This document shows positions 27,593-36,821 of a stretch of 64,000 nucleotides of DNA, one piece after another (the stretch's first letter is position 1; every line of letters starts with the position of its first letter). The DNA is from Rahnella ecdela (GTDB lineage: Bacteria > Pseudomonadota > Gammaproteobacteria > Enterobacterales > Enterobacteriaceae): contig NZ_JAFMOY010000131.1 of assembly GCF_019049625.1 (NCBI RefSeq), positions 1-64,000 on the forward strand, given 5' to 3'. The position numbers were made by a program, and so were the translations under genes. The notes beneath the pieces were generated by a model that had not been told where the DNA came from, did no database searches, and saw only the letters and a list, made by a program, of their open reading frames with translations.

Positions 27593-28174
27593 ATGCCCAA
27601 AGTAGGAATGCAGCCGATCAGACGGCAGCAATTAATTGAGGCAACCCTGGCGGCGGTCAACGAAGTCGGGATGCACGATGCGTCGATTTCGCAGATCGCC
27701 CGCCGTGCAGGCGTCTCCAACGGCATCATCAGTCACTATTTTCGTGACAAGAATGGCCTGCTGGAAGCGACCATGCGTTATTTGCTCAGTCATCTGGGGG
27801 AAGGGGTGCAGTTGCGGTTAGCGCAACTGACGGATACCGCACCGACGGCGCGACTGCATGCGATTGCAGAAGCCAATTTTGACGACAGTCAGACCAACAG
27901 CGCGGCGATGAAAACCTGGCTGGCTTTCTGGGCGAGCAGTATGCATCACCCGCAGTTGTACCGTCTGCAACAGGTCAACAGCCGCCGGCTCTATTCAAAT
28001 TTATGTTCTGAATTTCGACGTTTTCTGCCCAAAAGTGAGGCACGTCTGGCGGCGCAAAGCACCGCCGCACTGATTGACGGCCTGTGGCTGCGCGGCGCAC
28101 TCAGCGGTAAAGAATTTAACCGCGCCGAGGCGATGCAAATCACCCGCCGCCACATTGAATCGCAGCTCAGGTGA
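27593..28174 (+). CDS. betI: TetR-family repressor BetI
   Basis: This 193-residue repressor has the typical BetI start ([19 protein letters not shown]), a TetR helix-turn-helix ([30 protein letters not shown]), and a ligand-binding domain ending near [10 protein letters not shown]. It represses bet genes in the absence of choline. It is first in the betIBA operon, with GGAGC before the ATG. Confidence 0.95.
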   Translation: MPKVGMQPIRRQQLIEATLAAVNEVGMHDASISQIARRAGVSNGIISHYFRDKNGLLEATMRYLLSHLGEGVQLRLAQLTDTAPTARLHAIAEANFDDSQTNSAAMKTWLAFWASSMHHPQLYRLQQVNSRRLYSNLCSEFRRFLPKSEARLAAQSTAALIDGLWLRGALSGKEFNRAEAMQITRRHIESQLR

Positions 28175-28218
28175 GCACAGCAGAAAACCTTCAGACCGCA
28201 CAGACCGAGGAGAGATTT

Positions 28219-29688
28219 ATGTCCCGCTACGGCACGCAAAAACTTTATATCAACGGACGTTTTCAGGACAGTACCGGTGATGAAACCTTCGATGCTGTCA
28301 ATCCGGCTAACGGCGAAGTGATTGCCACGGTGCAATCCGCTACACACGCTGATGTCAGTCTGGCGGTGAAGTCCGCGCAGAAAGGCCAGAAAGTCTGGGC
28401 GGCGATGACCGCCATGAGCCGCTCGCGTATTCTGCGCCGCGCCGTGGATATTCTGCGTGAGCGCAACGATGAACTGGCGGCCATTGAAACCGCAGACACC
28501 GGCAAACCGCTGTCGGAAACGCTGGCAGTCGATATCGTGACCGGCGCTGACGTGCTGGAATATTACGCCGGGCTGATCCCAGCTATCGAAGGTCAGCAAA
28601 TTCCGCTTCGCGATTCTTCCTTCGTGTATACCCGCCGTGAGCCGCTGGGCGTGGTAGCCGGTATCGGCGCGTGGAACTACCCGATTCAGATTGCTCTGTG
28701 GAAATCCGCACCTGCGCTGGCGGCCGGTAACGCGATGGTGTTCAAACCGAGTGAAAACACTTCGCTGACTGCGCTGAAACTGGCGGAAATCTACACCGAA
28801 GCGGGCGTACCGGATGGCGTGTTCAGCGTGGTGACAGGTGCGGCCAGCGTCGGGCAGGCGTTAACCGATCATCCGGATATCGCTAAAGTGTCTTTCACCG
28901 GCGGCATCAAAACCGGCAAGAAAGTCATGGCCAGCGCGTCGGCATCCACACTGAAAGAAGTGACGATGGAGCTGGGTGGCAAATCCCCGCTGATCGTCTT
29001 TGAAGATGCAGATCTCGATAAAGCCGCCGATATCGCGATGATGGCGAACTTCTACAGTTCCGGCCAGGTTTGTACTAACGGCACCCGCGTGTTTATTCCG
29101 AAAGCCCTGCATAAAGCGTTTGAAGCCAAAGTGCTGGAACGCGTAAAACGTATCCGCCTGGGCGATCCGACAGACGTAAACGTCAATTTCGGTCCGCTGG
29201 TCAGCTTTGCACACATGGAGTCCGTGCTGCGTTATATCGAAAGCGGCAAACGTGAAGGCGCGACGTTGCTGACCGGCGGCGAACGCGTCACCAGCGGCGA
29301 CTACGCGAAAGGCGCTTATGTCGCCCCGACGGTCTTTACCGATTGCCGCGATGACATGCTGATTGCGCGCGAAGAAATCTTCGGGCCGGTAATGAGCATT
29401 CTGACTTATGAAAGTGAAGAAGAAGTGATCCGCCGCGCCAACGATACCGAATACGGTCTGGCGGCCGGACTGGTGACGCAGGATCTCAACCGCGCGCACC
29501 GCGTAATTCACAAACTCGAAGCCGGGATTTGCTGGGTCAATACCTGGGGCGAATCGGCGGCAGAAATGCCGGTTGGCGGCTATAAGCATTCCGGCGTTGG
29601 CCGCGAAAACGGCGTCACCACGCTTGAGCATTACACCCAAATCAAATCCGTGCAGGTCGAACTGGGCGAGTTCAGCTCAGTCTTTTAA
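28219..29688 (+). CDS. betB: Betaine aldehyde dehydrogenase BetB
   Basis: This 489-residue NAD(P)-dependent aldehyde dehydrogenase shows general-base Glu251 (TMELGGKSP) and nucleophile Cys285 ([13 protein letters not shown]). The cofactor-binding segment is [13 protein letters not shown]. It oxidises betaine aldehyde to glycine betaine. The start has a GAGGAGA ribosome site; the frame is open upstream into the betI end, but that extension is not part of the family. It follows betI by 44 bases. Confidence 0.95.
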   Translation: MSRYGTQKLYINGRFQDSTGDETFDAVNPANGEVIATVQSATHADVSLAVKSAQKGQKVWAAMTAMSRSRILRRAVDILRERNDELAAIETADTGKPLSETLAVDIVTGADVLEYYAGLIPAIEGQQIPLRDSSFVYTRREPLGVVAGIGAWNYPIQIALWKSAPALAAGNAMVFKPSENTSLTALKLAEIYTEAGVPDGVFSVVTGAASVGQALTDHPDIAKVSFTGGIKTGKKVMASASASTLKEVTMELGGKSPLIVFEDADLDKAADIAMMANFYSSGQVCTNGTRVFIPKALHKAFEAKVLERVKRIRLGDPTDVNVNFGPLVSFAHMESVLRYIESGKREGATLLTGGERVTSGDYAKGAYVAPTVFTDCRDDMLIAREEIFGPVMSILTYESEEEVIRRANDTEYGLAAGLVTQDLNRAHRVIHKLEAGICWVNTWGESAAEMPVGGYKHSGVGRENGVTTLEHYTQIKSVQVELGEFSSVF

Positions 29689-29712
29689 TCCGCCGCAACT
29701 GAGGAGATTTTA

Positions 29713-31398
29713 ATGGATTACGATTACATCATTATCGGTGCCGGTTCTGCCGGCAACGTTCTCGCTACCCGTCTGACCGAAGACAGCAACGTCAGCGTGC
29801 TGCTGCTCGAAGCGGGTGGCCGGGATTATCGTCTGGATTTCCGCACACAAATGCCTGCGGCCTTGGCGTTCCCGTTACAGGGACGTCGTTATAACTGGGC
29901 ATATGAAACCGACCCGGAACCGCACATGAATAACCGCCGTATGGAATGCGGACGCGGTAAAGGTCTGGGCGGGTCGTCGCTGATTAACGGCATGTGTTAC
30001 ATCCGCGGTAACGCGATGGATTTCGATAACTGGGCGAAAGCGCCGGGTCTGGAAGACTGGAGTTATCTGGACTGCCTGCCGTATTTCCGCAAAGCCGAAA
30101 CCCGTGATATCGGGCCGAATGATTTTCACGGTGGCGACGGGCCTGTCAGCGTGGCGACGCCGAAAAAAGGCAACAATCCGCTGTTCCACGCCATGATTGA
30201 GGCCGGTGTGCAGGCAGGGTATCCGCGCACCGACGATCTGAACGGTTATCAGCAGGAAGGTTTTGGTCCGATGGACAGAACCGTGACGCCAAAAGGTCGT
30301 CGTGCAAGCACTGCGCGCGGATATCTGGATCAGGCCAAACCACGTCCCAATCTGACCATCGTGACGCACGCGCTGACCGACCGTATTCTGTTTGAAGGCA
30401 AGCGCGCCACGGGCGTCAGCTATTTCCACGGTGACGACTACAATGCCAAAACCGCGAATGCGAAACGTGAAGTGCTGTTATGCAGCGGCGCGATTGCTTC
30501 GCCGCAAATTCTTCAACGTTCCGGCGTTGGCGCGGCAGAACTGCTGAACCGTCTGGAGATCCCCCTGGTGCACGATTTACCGGGCGTTGGCGAGAATTTG
30601 CAGGACCATCTGGAAATGTACCTGCAATACAGCTGCACACAGCCGGTCTCTTTATACCCGGCCTTGCAGATGCACAACCAGCCTGCAATTGGCGCGGAGT
30701 GGCTGTTTAAAGGCACCGGCGTAGGCGCGAGTAATCAATTCGAAGCGGGCGGTTTTATCCGCAGTCGTGAAGAGTTCGCCTGGCCGAATATTCAGTATCA
30801 CTTCCTGCCGGTGGCGATTAATTACAACGGCAGCAATGCGGTGAAAGAGCACGGTTTTCAGGCACACGTGGGTTCAATGCGTTCGCCAAGCCGTGGCCGC
30901 GTGCAGGTGAAATCGAAAGATCCGCGCCAGCATCCGAGCATTTTGTTTAATTACATGGCAACGGAGCAGGACTGGCAGGAGTTCCGCGATGCTATCCGCA
31001 TCACGCGTGAAATCATGAATCAGCCTGCGCTGGATGCTTATCGTGGCCGGGAAATCAGTCCGGGTGCAAACGTGCAAACCGACGAGGAGCTGGATGCCTT
31101 TATCCGCGAGCACGCCGAAACCGCATTCCATCCTTCCTGTACCTGCAAAATGGGTACTGATGAGTTGGCGGTAGTGGATGGCGAAGGGTGCGTTCACGGT
31201 ATAGAAAACCTGCGCGTGGTGGATGCTTCAATCATGCCGCAGATCATTACCGGCAACCTGAACGCGACAACGATTATGATTGCCGAAAAGATTGCTGATA
31301 AAATCCGTGGCCGCCAGCCCTTACCGCGCAGCACTGCTGAGTATTACACCGCAGGCGATGCACCGGTACGTACGCCACCGTTGAAAAAATCTGCCTGA
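29713..31398 (+). CDS. betA: Choline dehydrogenase BetA
   Basis: This 561-residue GMC-family flavoprotein has an FAD Rossmann motif ([16 protein letters not shown]), the second GMC signature [19 protein letters not shown], and the C-terminal catalytic zone (HPSCTCKMG, ending near [18 protein letters not shown]). It oxidises choline to betaine aldehyde, coupled to the respiratory chain. It is the last gene of betIBA and is followed by a strong terminator. Confidence 0.95.
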   Translation: MDYDYIIIGAGSAGNVLATRLTEDSNVSVLLLEAGGRDYRLDFRTQMPAALAFPLQGRRYNWAYETDPEPHMNNRRMECGRGKGLGGSSLINGMCYIRGNAMDFDNWAKAPGLEDWSYLDCLPYFRKAETRDIGPNDFHGGDGPVSVATPKKGNNPLFHAMIEAGVQAGYPRTDDLNGYQQEGFGPMDRTVTPKGRRASTARGYLDQAKPRPNLTIVTHALTDRILFEGKRATGVSYFHGDDYNAKTANAKREVLLCSGAIASPQILQRSGVGAAELLNRLEIPLVHDLPGVGENLQDHLEMYLQYSCTQPVSLYPALQMHNQPAIGAEWLFKGTGVGASNQFEAGGFIRSREEFAWPNIQYHFLPVAINYNGSNAVKEHGFQAHVGSMRSPSRGRVQVKSKDPRQHPSILFNYMATEQDWQEFRDAIRITREIMNQPALDAYRGREISPGANVQTDEELDAFIREHAETAFHPSCTCKMGTDELAVVDGEGCVHGIENLRVVDASIMPQIITGNLNATTIMIAEKIADKIRGRQPLPRSTAEYYTAGDAPVRTPPLKKSA

Positions 31399-31422
31399 TT
31401 AACTGGCTGTAAAACTTGTGTT

Positions 31423-31458
31423 AAAAAGAGATATTCTCAGGAATATCTCTTTTTTTTT
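31423..31458 (+). terminator. Terminator of betIBA
   Basis: The stem AAAGAGATATTC / GAATATCTCTTT is followed by a run of T residues, 25 bases after betA. Confidence 0.9.
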
Positions 31459-31486
31459 GGTTTCATAAAAGGCAGGGCACTTATTC

Positions 31487-31942
31487 ATGGCTGATTCATC
31501 AACGCTTCACTGGCAGGATTATCATCACAGCGAACTGAACGCGGCGCAGCTTTACGCCATTCTGGCACTGCGCAGCGAAGTGTTCGTGGTCGAGCAAACC
31601 TGCGTTTATCAGGATATCGACGGGCAAGATCTGGCCGGTGAAAACCGCCATATCGTCGCCTGGCTCAACGGCCATGTTGCCGCTTACGCCCGTATCCTGC
31701 GCCTCGAAAATGAGGTCGCTATCGGACGGGTAATCGTCGCCCCTTCCGCCCGCGGCCTGAAACTGGGTTATCAGCTGATGGAACAGGCACTGGCTTCCTG
31801 CCAGAAACACTGGCCGGGCGCACGCGTCGCGATATCCGCGCAGGCACATTTGCAGGGCTTCTACGGACGGCTGGGGTTTGTCGCGTATACCGAGATTTAT
31901 GATGAAGACGGGATACCGCATGTGGGGATGGAATTGGGGTAA
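31487..31942 (+). CDS. elaA: GNAT-family N-acetyltransferase ElaA
   Basis: This 151-residue protein follows E. coli ElaA: LHWQDYHHSEL, LRSEVFVVEQTCVYQDIDGQDL, the acetyl-CoA segment IGRVIVAPSARGLKLGYQLM, and the end VYTEI-like AYTEIYDEDGIPHVGM. The fold predicts acetyl-CoA-dependent acyl transfer; the natural substrate is not established. It stands alone between the betA terminator and a repeat-rich gap. Confidence 0.92.
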   Translation: MADSSTLHWQDYHHSELNAAQLYAILALRSEVFVVEQTCVYQDIDGQDLAGENRHIVAWLNGHVAAYARILRLENEVAIGRVIVAPSARGLKLGYQLMEQALASCQKHWPGARVAISAQAHLQGFYGRLGFVAYTEIYDEDGIPHVGMELG

Positions 31943-32007
31943 AGGGTTAGCTTTTAACTTTAACTTCAAGGTCAACGTCAACACCGTGGGTTGCCACCCA
32001 CACTGGC

Positions 32008-32039
32008 CTTAAGAGGCGCCTATCGCCGCGCCTCTTAAG
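32008..32039. repeat. Perfect 12-bp inverted repeat downstream of elaA
   Basis: CTTAAGAGGCGC and its exact complement are separated by eight bases. No T-run follows. It may be a Rho-independent-like hairpin or a repeated extragenic palindrome, located 65 bases after elaA. Confidence 0.6.
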
Positions 32040-32383
32040 AATCTCCGGCTCTTTTACTGCGCGCTGCCGCAGGAACGATGGACATGTTCCGGTGCATTGG
32101 TGAGTGGCGCAAAATGTCATCGCTGCGCGAATCCCGAATTTCAGGTTTCGAGCCATAGATCCCGAACCGTTCATTCGGTGCCATTTTTGAGCACGCCAAT
32201 CAACTATTCTAAAAGCTAAAACCCTTTGGTTTTTGAATTTAAGATCGTGCGGGCGGTTCAGAAATCTTGCTGAGTGAGAGGTTGCAGACCATAGGCTGCA
32301 ATCCCGAAACGAAGGAATCGCGAAGCGGCAAGATTTCCAGCCTGTCGCGGTGATACCTGAAACATAGCCAGCGAGCGGAGCGC

Positions 32384-32520
32384 GTGTTGAGAAAAACGAA
32401 GGGAGTTCAGAGGGGAAAAGCCTTTCCCCTCTGGTCGGTTTCGGCGCGGCGAGTCAGGTGGTCGCTGCACTTGAAAAACCAAAATTGTCTCGGACTATTC
32501 AACAAAGACCTCAGTGCAAC
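32384..32520. repeat. Dispersed intergenic repeat, copy A, with hairpin
   Basis: This stretch aligns at roughly two thirds identity by eye with 57036-57165. Both copies have a G-rich/C-rich hairpin (AGAGGGGAAA / TTTCCCCTCT here, at 32409-32432) followed by GGTTTCG-CGCGGCG and a conserved 60-base tail. Both copies sit between convergent genes and abut the end of the minus-strand gene. Confidence 0.6.
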
Positions 32521-32523
32521 GCT

Positions 32524-33453
32524 TTACTCCCAGTACGCCGGGCTCCCGAACTTCTCAACCAGAAAATCAATCACCGCCCGGACTTTTATCGACGGGCGCC
32601 GGCTGTTCGGATACAGCGCCGATATGGTCTGCGGCTCTGGCGACGTCGAGACCTGATAACCTTCCAGTACGCTGACCAGCCGTCCGTCGCGCAGTGCATC
32701 GCCTATCAGCCAGGTGGGGAATACAACCAGCCCCATGGCGTCGATAGCGGCTTGCGTCAGGGTTTCGGCGTTATTGCTGGTTAATGCGCCACGTAAATTC
32801 CACGAGCGCCATTCCTCACCAGTCTGGCGAAAATACCAGCGCTGAGAACCGGCGAATCCTTTAAATACCAGACAACTGTGGTTGAGCAAATCATCAGGCG
32901 TTGCGGGCGTACCAAAACGCGCCAGATATTCCGGGCTGGCGGCGAGACGGAAGTTCTGCTGGCCCAGCGTGCGGGCTTGTAAGGTGGAATCCGTCATCAC
33001 GCCAATGCGGATCAGCAAATCCACGCTGTCCTGTAACGGGTCGATGAAATCATCCGTTTGCATCAGCTCAATATTCAGGCGTGGATACCGCGCGTTCAGT
33101 TCATGAAGCCAGGGGGCAAGATGACGCTGACCAAAAACCACCGGGGCGTTGATGCGGATCAATCCGCCGGGCTCGCTGTCCTGTTCCTGCAAATCCAGTG
33201 CGGCGAGATCTAGCTGAGTCAACACCTGACGGGCATGTTCTGCCAGAAGTTTGCCTGATTCTGTCGGACTGACAGCGCGGGTATTGCGATACAATAGTTG
33301 CGTCTGCAATGCCTGTTCCAGCTGAGAAATTACCCGCGATACGGTTGATGGCGACATCGCTTCCCGGCGCGCGACTTCAGAGAAGTTTCCCTGACCCAGT
33401 ACGGCGACATACAGGCGCAATGCCTGAATAGTGATTTGATTAAAACCTTTCAT
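32524..33453 (-). CDS. LysR-family transcriptional regulator
   Basis: This regulator of about 309 residues has the LysR helix-turn-helix (ALRLYVAVLGQGNFSEVARREAMSPSTVSRVISQLEQAL) and a substrate-binding effector domain. It belongs to the large subgroup typified by RINAPVVFGQRHLAPWL. It is divergent from two small DMT transporter genes 99 bases away, the usual sign of a regulator-target pair. The start at the ATG of MKGFNQ was chosen by family alignment; an upstream frame extension is unlikely. The effector is unknown. Confidence 0.88.
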   Translation of the reverse strand: MKGFNQITIQALRLYVAVLGQGNFSEVARREAMSPSTVSRVISQLEQALQTQLLYRNTRAVSPTESGKLLAEHARQVLTQLDLAALDLQEQDSEPGGLIRINAPVVFGQRHLAPWLHELNARYPRLNIELMQTDDFIDPLQDSVDLLIRIGVMTDSTLQARTLGQQNFRLAASPEYLARFGTPATPDDLLNHSCLVFKGFAGSQRWYFRQTGEEWRSWNLRGALTSNNAETLTQAAIDAMGLVVFPTWLIGDALRDGRLVSVLEGYQVSTSPEPQTISALYPNSRRPSIKVRAVIDFLVEKFGSPAYWE

Positions 33454-33552
33454 CTGTGCGATTCCTGCAAAGGTATTTTCCTGATTATGCTGTTTTTCGC
33501 ATAGTTGTGTCACGCTATAGTCGCCGCCTCTTAAAAAACTAAAAGCAGGGTA

Positions 33553-33990
33553 ATGATGAATCTGATGTTAATTCCGCTGGTCATTCTGGCGGGCATGGGG
33601 CTTTCACTGGAAGCCGGGCTGATTGGTCCGCTGGGAACGGAAGTCGGGCATTTGTGGGCAACGCTGAGCATTTTCGGCGTCGGCGCAGTGTTGACCGGTT
33701 TGCTGGTGCTGTTTTTCAGCCCACGTAATGCGGCTTCTTTGACAGAGCAACCCGGCTGGAAACTGCTTGGCGGCGTGCTCGGTCCTGTGTATGTCGTGGT
33801 TCTGACGCTGTCGACACCGGTGATTGGCATCGGCATGACCATGATTGCGATTTTGTCAGGGCAGGTGGCAAAGAGTGTGCTAATCGACCACTACGGCTGG
33901 TTTGGTACACCACACAAGAAAGTGGGGCGCGATCGTCTGCTGGCGCTGTTATTTATCATTGCTGCACTTATTCTGATTGCCTGGGGCTGA
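33553..33990 (+). CDS. Small DMT-superfamily membrane protein (DUF606/YdcZ), first of pair
   Basis: This 145-residue protein has about five hydrophobic helices and DUF606 features (GLIGPLGTEVGHLWATL, GGVLGPVYVVVLTLSTP, ILSGQVAKSVLIDHYGWFG). Members are half-size drug/metabolite transporters that work as pairs. It is four bases ahead of a homologous gene and divergent from the LysR regulator, so the two probably form a heteromeric exporter under that regulator. Confidence 0.82.
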   Translation: MMNLMLIPLVILAGMGLSLEAGLIGPLGTEVGHLWATLSIFGVGAVLTGLLVLFFSPRNAASLTEQPGWKLLGGVLGPVYVVVLTLSTPVIGIGMTMIAILSGQVAKSVLIDHYGWFGTPHKKVGRDRLLALLFIIAALILIAWG

Positions 33991-33993
33991 ACC

Positions 33994-34446
33994 ATGACTG
34001 AACTGATTATGATTATTCTGGCGATTGTCGCGGGAGCAGCGCTGAGTATGCAGGCGGCAGTCAACGGGCAGTTGGGAGAAAAGGTCGGTGTGCTGAAAAG
34101 TGCCTTTCTGACTTTTAGCGTCGGCGCTGCAATTACTGCCGTGCTGTTGCTATTCCTGCAAACGCCGCAACCGGAAACCTTACTGACGGTGCCGAAATGG
34201 CAGCTCGCAGGTGCGTTATTTGGCGTGCCTTATATCATTATTATGGTAACCGCCGTGCCGCGTGTCGGTACCGCAGCGGCAACCGTCGCAGTGATCCTGG
34301 GACAGCTGAGCATGGGAATGTTGATTGATAATTTTGGCTGGCTCGATAATGCGCAAATCGCGCTGTCATGGCACCGGCTGGCGGCCATTCCGTGCCTGAT
34401 TATTGCACTGGCGCTGATATATCGCAGTAATCGCAAAGCAGAGTAG
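33994..34446 (+). CDS. Small DMT-superfamily membrane protein (DUF606/YdcZ), second of pair
   Basis: This 150-residue, five-helix protein is homologous to the preceding one (AALSMQAAVNGQLGEKVG, GALFGVPYIIIMVTAVPRVG, ILGQLSMGMLIDNFGWLD). The tandem, nearly touching genes indicate dual-topology or heterodimeric half-transporters. The substrate cannot be inferred from sequence. Confidence 0.82.
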   Translation: MTELIMIILAIVAGAALSMQAAVNGQLGEKVGVLKSAFLTFSVGAAITAVLLLFLQTPQPETLLTVPKWQLAGALFGVPYIIIMVTAVPRVGTAAATVAVILGQLSMGMLIDNFGWLDNAQIALSWHRLAAIPCLIIALALIYRSNRKAE

Positions 34447-34482
34447 TCTCTGAAAGAAAATGACCCGGTTCTGTAATAGTAG

Positions 34483-34941
34483 CTATTGCAGACGCGGGTC
34501 AAATATCATCGGCTCGCGTTCGACGGAACTCAGTAAATCGGCAAAAGCCGGATGCAGCGGATTCAGCAAAGCGTTGTATTCCGATGGAACGATGACCGAC
34601 GGCACCTTAAGCCCGACATAATCACCTTCCGCGAGCCAGGCATCACCCTGACTTTGTGTACTGTCCGGCGGTGATGCACTTCTCCAGTCAGATGCCAGTT
34701 CTGACACTTCCAGCGTATCCAGCAGTTCCTCGGGCACTTCAATACTCAGCAATGTATACGAGCGCATCAGCATACTGTTTTGCAGATGTACCAGGATTTC
34801 CAGGATCGCCAGAGAAATACTGGTGGTGACATACACTACCGGCTTGCCGGGTGGATTCCAACGTCCGCCATAGAGTTGCGCGCCCGCGCCCGACCAGGCT
34901 GTCGCCAGATGGCGTGTTTGCACGATACGAAATAGCTTCAA
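34483..34941 (-). CDS. RES-domain toxin of a RES-Xre toxin-antitoxin pair
   Basis: This 152-residue protein carries the RES-domain start (MKLFRIVQTRHLATAWSGAGAQLYGGRWNPPGKPVVYVTTSISLAILEIL split over residues 1-50) with the conserved Arg, Tyr and Ser/Glu positions. Characterised RES toxins degrade NAD+. The gene starts within the stop codon of the antitoxin gene (four-base overlap), so production is coupled and subordinate to the antitoxin. Confidence 0.9.
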   Translation of the reverse strand: MKLFRIVQTRHLATAWSGAGAQLYGGRWNPPGKPVVYVTTSISLAILEILVHLQNSMLMRSYTLLSIEVPEELLDTLEVSELASDWRSASPPDSTQSQGDAWLAEGDYVGLKVPSVIVPSEYNALLNPLHPAFADLLSSVEREPMIFDPRLQ

Positions 34942-35399
34942 CTGAAAACACCGTGCTCAAGACGTCCAATCAGACGACTGACTTCCACTGCACCCGCTTC
35001 GGATGACAGCAGTTCCAGCGGACGTGAACCATCCAGCGCAGGAGCAGGGCGTGTGAACCATTCAAGCGCAGAGCCACGATCCCCTTCAAACAAATCGGTG
35101 GCGGCATCAACAATGCGTACCAGCCGCGCCACACGCTCGCTTTCTTCACTTTTAAGCAATCCGTTCCCGGCTTTACGACGTGCGTAGTTGCGTTCGTTAA
35201 TCCCCATGATTTCCAGTAACACCATTTTCGGCCAGCCCAGCTCAGTATTAAGACGGCTGATACTATCAACCGGAAATCCCTTTTGTATGGCATTAATCAA
35301 ACTAATTCCGCTGCTTGCGGGAAGTCCCGCAGATTGCCAAAGCGGTGTTGCAGGTTCTTGCATAAGGCTGGAAGACAGCCCGGAAATTTTAGAATTCAT
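34938..35399 (-). CDS. Xre/MbcA/ParS-family antitoxin (DUF2384) of a RES-Xre pair
   Basis: This 153-residue antitoxin has an N-terminal helical HTH-like region (residues about 30-90, with ISRLNTELGWPKMVLLEIMGINERNYARRK) and a C-terminal toxin-binding DUF2384 domain (AATDLFEGDRGSALEWFTRPAPALDGSRPLELL split by the GDR turn). It neutralises the RES toxin and represses its own operon. The start was set by GGAGG seven bases upstream. A perfect palindrome just upstream is its likely operator. Confidence 0.9.
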   Translation of the reverse strand: MNSKISGLSSSLMQEPATPLWQSAGLPASSGISLINAIQKGFPVDSISRLNTELGWPKMVLLEIMGINERNYARRKAGNGLLKSEESERVARLVRIVDAATDLFEGDRGSALEWFTRPAPALDGSRPLELLSSEAGAVEVSRLIGRLEHGVFS

Positions 35400-35417
35400 A
35401 CAGTGTGCCTCCGCACC

Positions 35418-35450
35418 GTTATTTGTCATTACTATAGCATGACAAATAAC
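35418..35450 (-). promoter_or_regulatory. Palindromic operator overlapping the RES-Xre promoter
   Basis: GTTATTTGTCAT and its exact complement flank a nine-base centre. On the minus strand the centre supplies a -10-like TATAGT. It lies 19 bases upstream of the antitoxin ATG. A symmetrical antitoxin or toxin-antitoxin complex could bind here and shut the promoter. Confidence 0.75.
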
Positions 35451-35519
35451 GAATGTTCGTTTTGTGAACGATGTTTTTATTGCCACTGACTTGTGGATGA
35501 AGTCTTCATGAAACATATA

Positions 35520-35535
35520 TGTGATAAATGTCACG
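35520..35535 (+). promoter_or_regulatory. CRP-binding site upstream of tsx
   Basis: TGTGA-TAAATG-TCACG matches the CRP consensus (TGTGA-N6-TCACA) at nine of ten core positions. Control of tsx by CRP with CytR is established in E. coli, so CRP activation here is likely. Confidence 0.75.
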
Positions 35536-35747
35536 TTAGGGATGTATCAGAATGAAACAGAAATTGACAAACCTTGACCAAATCTATTTATTAGCTAAGA
35601 AAAGTCGACTCTTGTAGGAAGTGACTGGAAATTGCAGGTTTTATGCACTATGTGCGGCAATCGGTTGCGGATCACAGTTTTAGGGTTTGTTTTATGCAAC
35701 GTCTGAAAGTGGCAAGGCGTTGTCCCACCCCCGCTTCTGGTATAAAT

Positions 35748-36635
35748 ATGAAAAATAAAATTATTGCAGCAGGCGCTTTGATGGCTTTGTCCTACAGCGC
35801 GACCGTGCTCGCTGATGATAGCAAGGGCGAATTTGTTTCTGACTGGTGGCACCAGAGTGTAAACGTTGTAGGAAGCGCCGACACCCGTTTCGGACCGACG
35901 CTGCGTAACGACGTTTACCTTGAATATGAAGCGTTTGCGCACAAAGACTGGTTTGATTTCTACGGCTATATCGATATTCCTAAAACCTTCGGCGCCGGTA
36001 ACGGTAACGACACCGGTATCTGGGATAAAAACGGTTCTCCGATGTTTATGGAAATCGAACCGCGTTTCTCTATCGATAAGCTGACCGGCACTGATCTGAG
36101 CTTTGGTCCGTTCAAAGAATGGTATTTCGCTAACAACTATATCTACGATATGGGCCCGGACAGCGATAACCGTCAGAACACCTGGTACATGGGTCTGGGC
36201 ACCGATATCGACACCGGCCTGCCGATGAGCCTGTCTATGAACGTGTATGCGAAATACCAATGGGAAAACTACAGCGCAGCCAATGAAAACAGCTGGGACG
36301 GTTACCGTTTCAAAGTGAAATACTTTGTTCCGCTGACACAGTTGTGGGGCGGCAGCCTGAGCTACATCGGCTTCACCAACTTCGACTGGGGCTCCTCATT
36401 GGGTGATGACGATTTCCGTGACCTGAACGGCAACAAAGCGCGTTCTAACAACTCCATCGCATCCAGCCATATCCTGGCGCTGAACTATACGCACTGGCAT
36501 TACTCGTTCGTGGCGCGTTACTTCCACAACGGCGGCCAGTGGGCTGATGGCGCTGAGCTGAACTTTGGCAACGGTAACTTCGACGTGAAGTCCACCGGCT
36601 GGGGTTACTACGGCGTGATCGGTTACAGCTTCTGA
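35748..36635 (+). CDS. tsx: Nucleoside-specific outer membrane channel Tsx
   Basis: This 295-residue protein has a signal peptide ([22 protein letters not shown]) and then close Tsx identity: [66 protein letters not shown], and terminal Phe in [10 protein letters not shown]. It forms the outer-membrane pore for nucleosides and complements the xap genes further along. The ATG with the signal peptide was chosen although its ribosome site is weak; an ATG 18 codons earlier has no clear advantage. Confidence 0.95.
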   Translation: MKNKIIAAGALMALSYSATVLADDSKGEFVSDWWHQSVNVVGSADTRFGPTLRNDVYLEYEAFAHKDWFDFYGYIDIPKTFGAGNGNDTGIWDKNGSPMFMEIEPRFSIDKLTGTDLSFGPFKEWYFANNYIYDMGPDSDNRQNTWYMGLGTDIDTGLPMSLSMNVYAKYQWENYSAANENSWDGYRFKVKYFVPLTQLWGGSLSYIGFTNFDWGSSLGDDDFRDLNGNKARSNNSIASSHILALNYTHWHYSFVARYFHNGGQWADGAELNFGNGNFDVKSTGWGYYGVIGYSF

Positions 36636-36651
36636 TATCTGAAGCTGTCCC

Positions 36652-36680
36652 AAAAACCCGGCCTGTGCCGGGTTTTTTGT
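36652..36680 (+). terminator. Terminator of tsx
   Basis: The stem AACCCGGC / GCCGGGTT is followed by six T residues, 17 bases after the stop. Confidence 0.9.
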
Positions 36681-36821
36681 TTTTATTTCTCCGTGTTGAT
36701 CGAGTCTGTCAGGGACTTTTTTATCTATTGCGCGAAAAATGTACACAACGGGAGGCGATCCCATCGCGGCGTTGTGGCATAATGCGCGCCAAATCACATT
36801 TCCCAATTAAGAGCGAGCGTT

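Larger units (their letters stand above)
31943..32523. other. Gene-free gap with palindromes and a dispersed repeat
   Basis: The 580 bases between convergent elaA and the LysR gene contain a perfect inverted repeat, GC-rich sequence without gene-like structure, and at the right end a copy of a dispersed intergenic repeat. Short frames cross it but have no ribosome sites or recognisable products. Confidence 0.6.

Noticed and set aside
28861-29640. 259-codon frame antisense to betB
   Set aside because: Long only because the opposite strand codes at high GC in register; the betB product is unambiguous.
32384-32656. 90-codon plus-strand frame crossing the repeat into the LysR gene
   Set aside because: It runs through a structured intergenic repeat and antisense to a clear LysR gene.
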